This document shows, piece after piece, positions 21,795 through 28,433 of a stretch of 28,433 nucleotides of DNA. The stretch comes from an uncultured Butyrivibrio sp. GTDB lineage: Bacteria > Bacillota > Clostridia > Lachnospirales > Lachnospiraceae. The position numbers and the translations under genes were made by a program. The stretch is from contig NZ_CAMVPU010000045.1 in NCBI RefSeq assembly GCF_947169445.1, positions 1 through 28,433 of the forward strand, read 5' to 3'. The stretch's first letter is position 1. Each line of letters starts with the position of its first letter. The notes beneath the pieces were generated by a model. The model saw only the letters and a list, made by a program, of their open reading frames with translations. It did not search any database and was not told the origin of the DNA.

Positions 21795-23027
21795 TTATAT
21801 ATACCACACAGGAACAATCAGGTTACTACTGTCTACAGCCGAAAGCTCAGGTCGCATGCAGATTATTGCACCACACCCTCTTGGTGTTGTTGCCCTGTCT
21901 AATATTGAAAAAGCGCCTACCAGCTCAGTGCCTGGATTGACTGATCTTTTTACTTCTATTGGATGGAGCATTCCATCACTTTCAAGGATCATATCCACTT
22001 CCTTATTGTCTTTATCCCTGTAGTACCAGAAGAGGCAATCCTTAGCTGCGTTTTTATAGGATTTGATGATCTCCATGACAACGTAGTTCTCAAGGATGTG
22101 TCCGGCAAGGGCGCCGTTTGCAAGAATCTCCGGTGATGAGTATTTGGTCAGGTAAGCCACTAGGCCGGTATCAAAGAAATAGATCTTTGGTGTCTTTATT
22201 GTTCTATGGAGCAGATTATTGCTATAAGGCCTTAGCAGTGTGATGACTTCAGACTTCTCAAGAACCTGGAGCCAGCGTTTAGCGGTATCATCGTTTATTC
22301 CGACATCTCCGGCAATGGCGTGTACATTAAGTACCTCGCCTATCCTGGATGCGGCTGACCTTATGAAGTCCCGGAATAAGAGCTTATCTACTCCCTGGAT
22401 CAGGTCGCTCACATCTCTTTCGATGTATGTTTGGATGTAACTGCTGTAGTAAACGTCTCTGTCAGTAAACTTTCCACTGATAAGCCCAGGCATTCCGCCC
22501 ATCCAAATGCGTTCATATATTTCATCCATTGAAGCAGGCGCATGTGTTTTTTTACGTTTCTTAAGTTCATTAAGATCAACAGCAAATGGTTTGGAGTCAT
22601 CCTTTCCATATGCCTCGTGCTGCGAAAGTGGAGGGAGTCTGAGTATTGCAACTCTTCCGGCCAATGACTCCTGGGCCAGGTCCATGAGCTTGAAGGCCTG
22701 TGAGCCTGTAAGCCAGAATGATCCCGGGGCAGCACCTTTGTCTATTGCAATCTTAATATATGAAAAGAGCTCAGGAGCATACTGCACTTCATCAATCATG
22801 ACAGGTGGTTCATGGATCTGCAAAAACATCGCAGGATCTTTTTTGGCAAGGGCACGAGCCTCCAGGTCATCTAATGTGACGACTTCTCTTTCTTCGCTCT
22901 GTTCTTTCATGATGGTTTCGAACAATGTGCTCTTCCCAACCTGCCTTGCACCTGTGATCAGGATGGCTGAGTACTCTTTGTTAAGTTCTATTATCTTGGA
23001 TTTAAGATCTCTTTCGATATATCTCAT
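21795..23027 (-). CDS. AAA_14 / DUF4143 family ATPase (third of three)
   Basis: 410 residues on the minus strand; AAAGGA at 23034-23039 supports the start at 23027. Walker A is GARQVGKST at 26-34, Walker B VMIDEVQ at 76-82, and SFWLTGSQAFKLM is the sensor segment. DUF4143 features include WMGGMPG, YIQTYIERDVSDLIQG and the terminal EVDMILESDGMLHPIEVKRS, an intact D...ExK nuclease-like pattern. This subgroup is the commonest DUF4143 type in gut bacteria; its function is not established. The gene is bracketed by two nearly identical palindromes, one touching the ribosome site and one directly after the stop, making it look like a self-contained cassette. Confidence 0.92.
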   Translation of the reverse strand: MRYIERDLKSKIIELNKEYSAILITGARQVGKSTLFETIMKEQSEEREVVTLDDLEARALAKKDPAMFLQIHEPPVMIDEVQYAPELFSYIKIAIDKGAAPGSFWLTGSQAFKLMDLAQESLAGRVAILRLPPLSQHEAYGKDDSKPFAVDLNELKKRKKTHAPASMDEIYERIWMGGMPGLISGKFTDRDVYYSSYIQTYIERDVSDLIQGVDKLLFRDFIRSAASRIGEVLNVHAIAGDVGINDDTAKRWLQVLEKSEVITLLRPYSNNLLHRTIKTPKIYFFDTGLVAYLTKYSSPEILANGALAGHILENYVVMEIIKSYKNAAKDCLFWYYRDKDNKEVDMILESDGMLHPIEVKRSVNPGTELVGAFSILDRATTPRGCGAIICMRPELSAVDSSNLIVPVWYI

Positions 23028-23036
23028 GATAAATCC

Positions 23037-23075
23037 TTTCGGCTAAAATATGATTCAATCATATTTTAGCCGAAA
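23037..23075. promoter_or_regulatory. 39-bp perfect palindrome at the ribosome site of the third ATPase
   Basis: Arms of 19 bp pair around a central C at 23056. In the ATPase mRNA the hairpin's 3' arm ends in GAAA, overlapping the AAAGGA ribosome site, so folding would partly hide it. The 33-bp core equals that of the 3' palindrome except one base pair (A-T here, C-G there). It may be a translational control hairpin, an operator, or an element end. Confidence 0.75.
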
Positions 23076-23189
23076 ATGGTTGCCATATCAATAGTAACGC
23101 AATGTTTATCGAACTTTAAAAGTTTGTTTATAGACTCCTAATCGAATGTAAAGGTACGATTATTTGAAGTATTTCATAGGCAAAAATTG

Positions 23190-23218
23190 TTGACATAAAG
23201 CTAAGCGTCCACTACAAT
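23190..23218 (+). promoter_or_regulatory. Riboflavin operon promoter
   Basis: TTGACA at 23190-23195 and TACAAT at 23213-23218 are separated by 17 bp. Transcription would start near 23225, just ahead of the FMN riboswitch. Confidence 0.9.
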
Positions 23219-23237
23219 TGTAAGCAATTGAATAAAC

Positions 23238-23346
23238 TATCTTCAGGGCGGGGTGTAATTCCCTACCGGCGGTACAGCCCGCGAGCCTTTAGTGGCATGA
23301 TTCGGTGTGATTCCGAAGCCGACAGTATAGTCTGGATGAGAGAAGA
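23238..23346 (+). promoter_or_regulatory. FMN riboswitch (RFN element)
   Basis: The conserved RFN blocks are all present: CTTCAGGGCGGGGTGTAATT, CCCTACCGGCGGTACAGCCC, GCGAGCC, GATTCGGTGTGATTCCGAAG, CCGACAGTATAGTCTGGATG and closing GAGAGAAG. CTTC and GAAG form helix P1. A terminator begins 24 nt later, so FMN binding should favour premature termination and shut down the rib genes. Confidence 0.98.
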
Positions 23347-23369
23347 GTTGTGGCTTATTGGATAAGTGT

Positions 23370-23402
23370 CCCTGAGAATATTTATATTCTCAGGGATTTT
23401 TT
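23370..23402 (+). terminator. Riboswitch-controlled attenuator
   Basis: CCCTGAGAATA pairs perfectly with TATTCTCAGGG around TTTA, followed by ATTTTTTATT. Its place between the riboswitch and ribD marks it as the expression platform. Confidence 0.93.
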
Positions 23403-23470
23403 ATTATAAGAGGCTTTGACGTGTCTTGGATAGGTGTATTCAAGGCACGTTTTTTATTCGGAGGAAGGGT

Positions 23471-24574
23471 ATGAACGACAAGTTTTATATGAAAAGAGCC
23501 ATTGAACTGGCTAAGAAGGGAGCGGGCTACGTTAATCCCAATCCAATGGTGGGAGCGGTTATAGTCAAGGACGGCCGCATCATCGGTGAGGGGTATCATG
23601 AACGCTACGGGCAGCTCCACGCAGAGCGCAATGCTCTGAAAAGCTGCAGCGAGGATCCCAAGGGGGCGACAATCTATGTGACGCTGGAACCCTGCTGCCA
23701 CTACGGTAAGACACCGCCCTGTACTGAGGCCATTATCGAAAGCGGCATAGCAAGAGTTGTTGTGGGAACACTGGACGTGAATCCCATCGTGGCAGGTAAG
23801 GGTGTCAAGATTCTCAAGGACCATGGAATAGACGTAACCGTAGGGGTTATGGAAGAGGAAGTTAAGAGCCTCAACAAGGTCTTCAACAAATATATAATCA
23901 CCGGGCTTCCCTATGTTGTCATGAAATACGCCATGACCTCTGACGGCAAGATAGCCACCCGCACCGGAGCTTCCAGGTGGATCAGCTGTGAGGCTTCCAG
24001 GAAAAAAGTCCACGAGCTTCGAAGCAGGCTCTCTGGAATCATGGTGGGTGTCGGCACCGTCATAGCGGACGATCCCCTTCTGACCAGCAGGGACAGCGCC
24101 ATCAATAAGAATCCCATCAGAATAATCTGTGACAGCAACCTTTCGATTCCACTGGATTCTCAGGTAGTGCTGGATGCTGCCAATAACAAGACCATAATCG
24201 CAATCTGTAAGGGCAATCCTGACAAAATGCGTGCCCTTGAGGGCTACGGCTGCGAGATTCTCAAAGTCCCGGAAAAAGACGGCTGCGTAGACCTCAAGGT
24301 ACTTATGGTAATGCTGGGGGCAAGAGGCATAGACAGCATACTTCTGGAAGGCGGCGCTACATTAAATTACAGCGCTCTGAAGACGCAGATTGTTGACGAG
24401 CTTCAGATCTTCATGGCTCCAAAGGTCTTCGGAGGCCGGGCAAAAAGCCCTGTGGAGGGCCTTGGCGTAGACATTCCGGGCAAGGCAATACAGCTGATTC
24501 CAAGAAACGTATCCATGGTAGGAAAGGATATTTTTATAGAAAACGAGGTGAGCTATCAGTGTTTACAGGAATAA
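23471..24574 (+). CDS. ribD: Bifunctional pyrimidine deaminase / reductase
   Basis: The ATG at 23471 with GGAGG at 23460-23464 gives 367 residues; a longer frame from 23426 lies in the leader. The deaminase domain has zinc ligands HAE at 50-52 and PCCHYGKTPPC at 74-84. The reductase domain starts near 148 (MKYAMTSDGKIATRTGASRW, GIMVGVGTVIADDP, LLEGGATLN). It converts the GTP-derived diaminopyrimidine to the ribitylamino uracil phosphate in two steps. It is the first gene after the FMN riboswitch. Its stop lies 16 bp inside the next gene, so translation of ribE is coupled. Confidence 0.97.
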   Translation: MNDKFYMKRAIELAKKGAGYVNPNPMVGAVIVKDGRIIGEGYHERYGQLHAERNALKSCSEDPKGATIYVTLEPCCHYGKTPPCTEAIIESGIARVVVGTLDVNPIVAGKGVKILKDHGIDVTVGVMEEEVKSLNKVFNKYIITGLPYVVMKYAMTSDGKIATRTGASRWISCEASRKKVHELRSRLSGIMVGVGTVIADDPLLTSRDSAINKNPIRIICDSNLSIPLDSQVVLDAANNKTIIAICKGNPDKMRALEGYGCEILKVPEKDGCVDLKVLMVMLGARGIDSILLEGGATLNYSALKTQIVDELQIFMAPKVFGGRAKSPVEGLGVDIPGKAIQLIPRNVSMVGKDIFIENEVSYQCLQE

Positions 24575-25185
24575 TTGAGGAAATCGGCAGGGTCAAAGCC
24601 ATAAGCCGAAACAGTGCAAACAGCCGGCTCACCATTGAGGCTAAAAAGGTGCTTGAGGATGTCCATATCGGAGAAAGTATAGCGGTAAACGGTGTATGCC
24701 TTACGGTTGTTAGTTTCGATGCAGGGAGCTTTACCGTAGATGTCATGAATGAGACTTATTCAAGGTCAAGTCTTGGTGAGCTTAGAAGCGACAGCAGTGT
24801 GAACCTGGAGCGGGCCATGGCAGCCGGCGGCCGATTTGGAGGGCATATGGTCTCTGGTCACATAGACGGAACCGGCAGGATCAAAGCCACTAGGAGAGAT
24901 GGCAACGCAGTCTGGTATGAGATCACCGCGGAGCACGCTTTACTAGAGGGAATTGTGGAGAAGGGCTCCATAACCATCGACGGCATCAGCCTCACAGTGG
25001 CGAAGGTGACGACAAGCTCTTTTAGCGTGTCTATAATCCCCCACACCCTGGAGCAGACTATACTTAAGGACAAGCGGCCGGGCAGTGTCGTGAACCTTGA
25101 AACCGACATGATCGGCAAGTATGTAAGAGCATTTCTATCGCAATCCGGAGAAAAGAGAGATTTTTGGGAGGTAATGTATGGATAA
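24559..25185 (+). CDS. ribE: Riboflavin synthase, alpha chain
   Basis: 208 residues from a GTG start with GAGGTG at 24545-24550. Two lumazine-binding repeats are visible: MFTGIIEEIGRV with AVNGVCLTVV in the first, and GGHMVSGHIDGTG with IDGISLTVAKV in the second. As a trimer it dismutates two lumazine molecules into riboflavin and the ribitylamino uracil. It overlaps ribD by 16 bp and ribBA by 8 bp. Some annotations call this gene ribC or ribE depending on the reference species. Confidence 0.97.
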   Translation: MFTGIIEEIGRVKAISRNSANSRLTIEAKKVLEDVHIGESIAVNGVCLTVVSFDAGSFTVDVMNETYSRSSLGELRSDSSVNLERAMAAGGRFGGHMVSGHIDGTGRIKATRRDGNAVWYEITAEHALLEGIVEKGSITIDGISLTVAKVTTSSFSVSIIPHTLEQTILKDKRPGSVVNLETDMIGKYVRAFLSQSGEKRDFWEVMYG

Positions 25186-26374
25186 AGAACTTATGGAAAA
25201 AGCGCTTAACGACCTGCGGGAAGGAAAACTCATCCTTGTCATGGATGACGAGGACAGGGAGAATGAAGGTGACCTTATCTGCGCCGCAGAATTTGCCACA
25301 ACGGAAAATGTGAATTTCATGGCCAGCAAAGCTAAGGGCCTTATCTGTATGCCTGTCAGCAGTAAGATAGCAGGTGTTATGGGACTTTTTCCCATGGTTG
25401 ACGTAAATACTGATAATCACGAGACCGCTTTTACCGTGTCTGTTGACTATAAAGAGACAACAACCGGAATATCTGCTGCAGAACGCGGACTTACAGCCAG
25501 AATGATGGTTTCAGAAGGCGTAAACGCTGCTGATTTCAGAAGGCCGGGCCACATGTTTCCTCTTGTGGCAAGAGATGGAGGAGTTATCGTAAGACCCGGA
25601 CATACAGAGGCAACGGTTGACCTCATGCGTCTTGCGGGCTTAAAAGAGTGTGGTCTGTGCTGTGAGATCATGTCAGAGGACGGAACCATGATGAGACGTG
25701 CAGAGCTGGAAAAGTTCGCCGCAGAGGAAGAACTTACCATGATCACTATCGCCGATATCGTTGAGTATCGCAAGATCTACGACAAGCTGGTGGAGTGCGT
25801 TTCAGTGGTTAATATGCCCACAAAATATGGATTTTTCATGGCTCATTGCTATATTAACAAGATAAACGGAGAGCACCACGTGGCGCTGGTAAGCGGCGAT
25901 CTGGGAGATGGCGAAGATGTGCTGTGCCGTGTGCATTCCGAGTGCCTTACAGGGGACGTATTCGGCTCCATGAGATGCGACTGCGGTCAGCAATTCGATA
26001 AGGCAATGCAAATGATATCAGAAAACGGCCGTGGAATCCTACTGTACATGAGACAGGAGGGCAGAGGAATCGGCCTTGTGAATAAGCTTAGGGCCTACAA
26101 GCTCCAGGACGGAGGAATGGATACGCTGGATGCCAACCTGGCTCTGGGATTCCCGGGAGATATGAGGGAATACTACGTTGGCGCCCAGATCTTACGTGAC
26201 CTTGGGGTTCGTTCATTGGAGCTTCTTACCAACAACCCGGACAAGGTCTATCAGCTGGAAGACTACGGAATGAGGATCAATAAGAGGGTTCCCATAGAAA
26301 TAGACGCCAACAGATTCGATGTTTTTTACCTGAAAACCAAAAAAGCCAGAATGGGACACATTCTTGGAGTATAA
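25178..26374 (+). CDS. ribBA: Fused DHBP synthase / GTP cyclohydrolase II
   Basis: 398 residues with GGGAGG at about 25166-25171. The N-terminal DHBP synthase has DDEDRENEGDL at 23-33 and RRPGHMFPL near 121-129, making the four-carbon unit from ribulose-5-phosphate. The C-terminal GTP cyclohydrolase II, from about 205, has zinc cysteines C256, C267 and C269 (SECLTGDVFGSMRCDCGQQ) and RQEGRGIG. Together they supply both riboflavin precursors. Both active sites look intact. Confidence 0.98.
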   Translation: MDKELMEKALNDLREGKLILVMDDEDRENEGDLICAAEFATTENVNFMASKAKGLICMPVSSKIAGVMGLFPMVDVNTDNHETAFTVSVDYKETTTGISAAERGLTARMMVSEGVNAADFRRPGHMFPLVARDGGVIVRPGHTEATVDLMRLAGLKECGLCCEIMSEDGTMMRRAELEKFAAEEELTMITIADIVEYRKIYDKLVECVSVVNMPTKYGFFMAHCYINKINGEHHVALVSGDLGDGEDVLCRVHSECLTGDVFGSMRCDCGQQFDKAMQMISENGRGILLYMRQEGRGIGLVNKLRAYKLQDGGMDTLDANLALGFPGDMREYYVGAQILRDLGVRSLELLTNNPDKVYQLEDYGMRINKRVPIEIDANRFDVFYLKTKKARMGHILGV

Positions 26375-26387
26375 GGAGGATATGAAA

Positions 26388-26852
26388 ATGAGAGTATATG
26401 AAGGAAAGCTGGTTTCCAAGGACATTAAGGTGGGTATTGTAGTTGCAAGGTTCAACGAGTTTATTACTTCCAAGCTTCTGGGAGGCGCAATCGACGGCCT
26501 TAAGCGTGAGAATGTAAATGAAGAGGATATTGATGTGGCATGGGTTCCCGGAGCCTTCGAGATTCCGCTTATCGCAGGCAAGATGGCTGATACGGGTAGA
26601 TATGATGCTATCATCTGTCTTGGAGCTGTCATCAGAGGCGCAACATCTCATTATGACTATGTCTGCGCCGAGGTGTCCAAGGGAATTGCTCAGGTTGGAT
26701 TAAATGCCAAGATTCCCGTAATGTTCGGCGTACTTACCACCGATACCATTGAGCAGGCTATCGAGAGAGCGGGCACCAAGGCAGGAAACAAGGGATTTGA
26801 GTGCGCCCAGGGAGCCATCGAGATGGTTAATCTAATGAGAGAGATCGGTTAA
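26388..26852 (+). CDS. ribH: 6,7-dimethyl-8-ribityllumazine synthase
   Basis: AAGGAGG at 26373-26379 is 8 bp before the ATG at 26388, giving 154 residues, the family's usual length; the ATG at 26382 is too close. Key segments are ARFNEFITSKL, VPGAFEIPL, LGAVIRGATSHYDYV with the catalytic His in the last, and PVMFGVLTTDT. It joins the DHBP-derived four-carbon unit to the ribitylamino uracil. It is the last gene of the operon. Confidence 0.98.
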   Translation: MRVYEGKLVSKDIKVGIVVARFNEFITSKLLGGAIDGLKRENVNEEDIDVAWVPGAFEIPLIAGKMADTGRYDAIICLGAVIRGATSHYDYVCAEVSKGIAQVGLNAKIPVMFGVLTTDTIEQAIERAGTKAGNKGFECAQGAIEMVNLMREIG

Positions 26853-26957
26853 AATTGGCGCTAAAAGTATATTGACAATGCAGGTCGTAAGGGTGAATGA
26901 TATTAAAAAACTTTAAAAAGTAAGATAACTACCTGAAAGGGCGGAAGAGAGAAGAAT

Positions 26958-27737
26958 ATGAGCACATCTGAAAAAGTGCTGTTTATACTTGAATCGAATA
27001 AAGATATTTACATTTCCGGAGAAGAAATGGCGGGCCAATGCAGTGTTTCAAGAAATGCTGTATGGAAAGCCATAAGAGATCTTCGGGAAAAAGGCTATGA
27101 AATAGAGGCGATAAGCAACAAAGGTTATAAGCTTAAGGGCAGCACCGATATTATATCTGCCGAAGGAATATTGGCAGGTTTGCCCAAGGAACTTAACGGA
27201 GCAGAGATTCTTGTTTATGACAGCCTTGAATCCACAAATGACAAGGCAAAAGAACTGGCTATGAAGGGCGGGAAACATGGAACAGTCATTGTTGCTGTGA
27301 CACAGACCGGTGGGCGGGGCAGGCAGGACCATAGTTTCTACTCTCCTGAAGGCGGCCTGTATATGAGCATTATTTTAAAACCGGAAATGCTCTCCAGCAC
27401 AGACAGCAGAGCCGTTACTTCCTTTGTGGGAGGCGCCGTGATAAGTGCCATACAGGAGCTTACCGGCATAGAGTCCTATATTGACGGAATCAATGACCTG
27501 TATGTTGAGGGTAAGAAGATATGTGGCATTTTGCTGGAGGCAGGAAGCGAATTCGATAGTAATACTTTGCAGTGGATAGTCGCAGGCATAGGAATAAACT
27601 TTGATTCGGACATAAGCGCTTTTCCCAAAGATGTAAAAGAAAGGGCATCCAGCCTGTTTGCTCCCGGCCAAGCCACAATTACCAAAAATGCGCTGATCGC
27701 GAGAATAATTGAGAGAATATTGGATTGTCAACCATAA
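26958..27737 (+). CDS. birA: Biotin-[acetyl-CoA-carboxylase] ligase and biotin repressor, short form
   Basis: The N-terminal winged helix (ISGEEMAGQCSVSRNAVWKA) spans residues 1-62. The ligase domain follows with STNDKAKELA, the biotin/ATP loop QTGGRGRQDHSFYSPEGGLY and GKKICGILLEAG. At 259 residues it is about 60 shorter than typical repressor-type BirA and lacks the C-terminal SH3-like domain. In the usual KWxND segment the tryptophan is missing (DGIND). Its last four codons and stop lie inside the BirA-type operator. A TTGACA at 26872-26877 may be part of its promoter. It should biotinylate carboxylases and repress bioY, although activity of the shortened form needs proof. Confidence 0.9.
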   Translation: MSTSEKVLFILESNKDIYISGEEMAGQCSVSRNAVWKAIRDLREKGYEIEAISNKGYKLKGSTDIISAEGILAGLPKELNGAEILVYDSLESTNDKAKELAMKGGKHGTVIVAVTQTGGRGRQDHSFYSPEGGLYMSIILKPEMLSSTDSRAVTSFVGGAVISAIQELTGIESYIDGINDLYVEGKKICGILLEAGSEFDSNTLQWIVAGIGINFDSDISAFPKDVKERASSLFAPGQATITKNALIARIIERILDCQP

Positions 27738-27778
27738 AAGCAGATATGGTTGACAATCTTTTTTGGTTATGCTACCTT
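27724..27778 (+). promoter_or_regulatory. BirA operator and bioY promoter (also terminator-like)
   Basis: ATTGTCAACC and GGTTGACAAT separated by 14 bp match the known bacterial BirA operator layout TTGTnAACC-N14-GGTTnACAA. The right half contains a -35 TTGACA (27750-27755), with TACCTT at 27773-27778 after 17 bp, so bound BirA would block bioY transcription. As RNA, 27723-27736 pairs with 27745-27758 over 14 bp and six T follow, so the same site can terminate the birA transcript. Confidence 0.85.
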
Positions 27779-27816
27779 CATATCTGGATTTAATAATTGT
27801 TGGAGGATCAGACATC

Positions 27817-28380
27817 ATGAGTAGTGAGAATGTAGTAAAGACAAGAGAAAAAATGAAAGTATTGGATCTGGTATATGTTGCGATTGGAGCAGCGCTTATA
27901 GCCATATGTTCCTGGATAAGTATCCCGACGGCAGTTCCGTTTACACTTCAGACATTTGCAGTATTTTTTGTATTGTTACTTCTCGGAGGTGAAAGAGGAA
28001 CCCTTGCAATATTAGTATATGTGCTGCTTGGAGCTGTTGGAGTACCGGTTTTTGCAGGCTTTAGCGGAGGTATCGGAATACTGCTTGGAAATACAGGCGG
28101 ATACATTTTGGGATTTTTGTTTATTGGCTTCATTTATATCCTGTTCACGAAATTATTCAAGAAAAAAATTGTTATTAAAGTAGCATCGCTTGTTCTTGGA
28201 CTTGCAGTTTGCTATGCCTTCGGAACAGCCTGGTTCATGCATGTCTATATGCAGAGCAGCGGAGAGGTGGGACTGATCACAGTTCTTGGCTGGTGCGTGT
28301 TCCCCTTCATCATACCCGATTTGCTAAAGCTTGCACTTGCTGTAGTAATTGCCCGTAGAGTTGAACCGGTGGTCAGATAA
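27817..28380 (+). CDS. bioY: Biotin transporter S component BioY
   Basis: GGAGGA at 27802-27807 sets the ATG at 27817 (187 residues); an earlier start at 27763 lies within the promoter. The protein has six hydrophobic segments and BioY hallmarks: VPFTLQTFAVFFVLLLLG, then GAVGVPVFAGFSGG and LLGNTGGYILGF. BioY is the biotin-binding membrane subunit of an ECF transporter and usually works with a shared energising module encoded elsewhere; none is in the window. Its operator overlaps the upstream birA stop. The last 53 bp of the window hold nothing recognisable. Confidence 0.96.
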   Translation: MSSENVVKTREKMKVLDLVYVAIGAALIAICSWISIPTAVPFTLQTFAVFFVLLLLGGERGTLAILVYVLLGAVGVPVFAGFSGGIGILLGNTGGYILGFLFIGFIYILFTKLFKKKIVIKVASLVLGLAVCYAFGTAWFMHVYMQSSGEVGLITVLGWCVFPFIIPDLLKLALAVVIARRVEPVVR

Positions 28381-28433
28381 TTAGGGTAAATAAAGATTCG
28401 GAAATATAAAAAATAGAAAGCACCATCTTTCAT

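Noticed and set aside
21745..23075. Insertion sequence carrying a transposase
   Set aside because: The bracketed gene is a DUF4143 ATPase with no transposase motifs, and no target duplication was seen outside the palindromes.
23426..23470. Longer RibD start
   Set aside because: The segment lies in the leader after the attenuator; GGAGG and family alignment favour 23471.

Overview
The window looks like chromosome from a Gram-positive anaerobe of the Lachnospiraceae (Butyrivibrio/Pseudobutyrivibrio-like). This is inferred from moderate-to-low GC, strong AGGAGG-type ribosome sites, Firmicutes-style promoters, an FMN-riboswitch ribDE-BA-H operon, and many family types common in that group. No rRNA, tRNA, transposase or prophage gene was recognised.

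Layout. 1-4800 is a patchwork: an SMR exporter (Gdx/SugE type), a decayed aminoglycoside phosphotransferase, an unusual array of stem-loops (1011-1342), a split-barrel flavin protein, a methyltransferase, a DUF1349 protein, and copy A of a dispersed repeat that runs into a truncated membrane-protein gene. 4800-9350 holds a DUF4143 ATPase and a TetR-controlled unit (tetR, iron-sulfur-flavoprotein-like gene, condensation-type acyltransferase). 9385-15151 holds a large ATP-grasp protein facing a two-gene unit made of a solute-binding lipoprotein and a methyl-accepting chemotaxis protein. 15401-17127 is a LysR regulator divergent from a second iron-sulfur-flavoprotein-like gene. 17149-18146 has copy B of the dispersed repeat, whose left end can fold as a pseudoknotted RNA, then a second structured element and tandem operators. 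18147-23075 carries a second DUF4143 ATPase, an SGNH esterase, small proteins, a rhomboid protease, and a third DUF4143 ATPase bracketed by two nearly identical long palindromes. 23190-28380 is the orderly part: riboflavin operon, then birA and bioY.

How the genes work together. The rib genes make riboflavin from GTP and ribulose-5-phosphate under FMN attenuation. BirA probably represses the biotin transporter gene bioY through an operator that overlaps the birA stop codon. The binding lipoprotein probably presents ligand to the adjacent chemoreceptor, since no ABC permease is beside it. TetR and LysR each appear to control a nearby flavoprotein gene.

The most notable unexplained structures are: the two-copy repeat with a predicted pseudoknotted RNA; the stem-loop array with constant-length linkers; the palindrome-bracketed ATPase gene; and a series of gene stubs (start and leader kept, body lost) scattered over the first 17 kb. 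All functional calls are from reading the sequence only; no database search was run.
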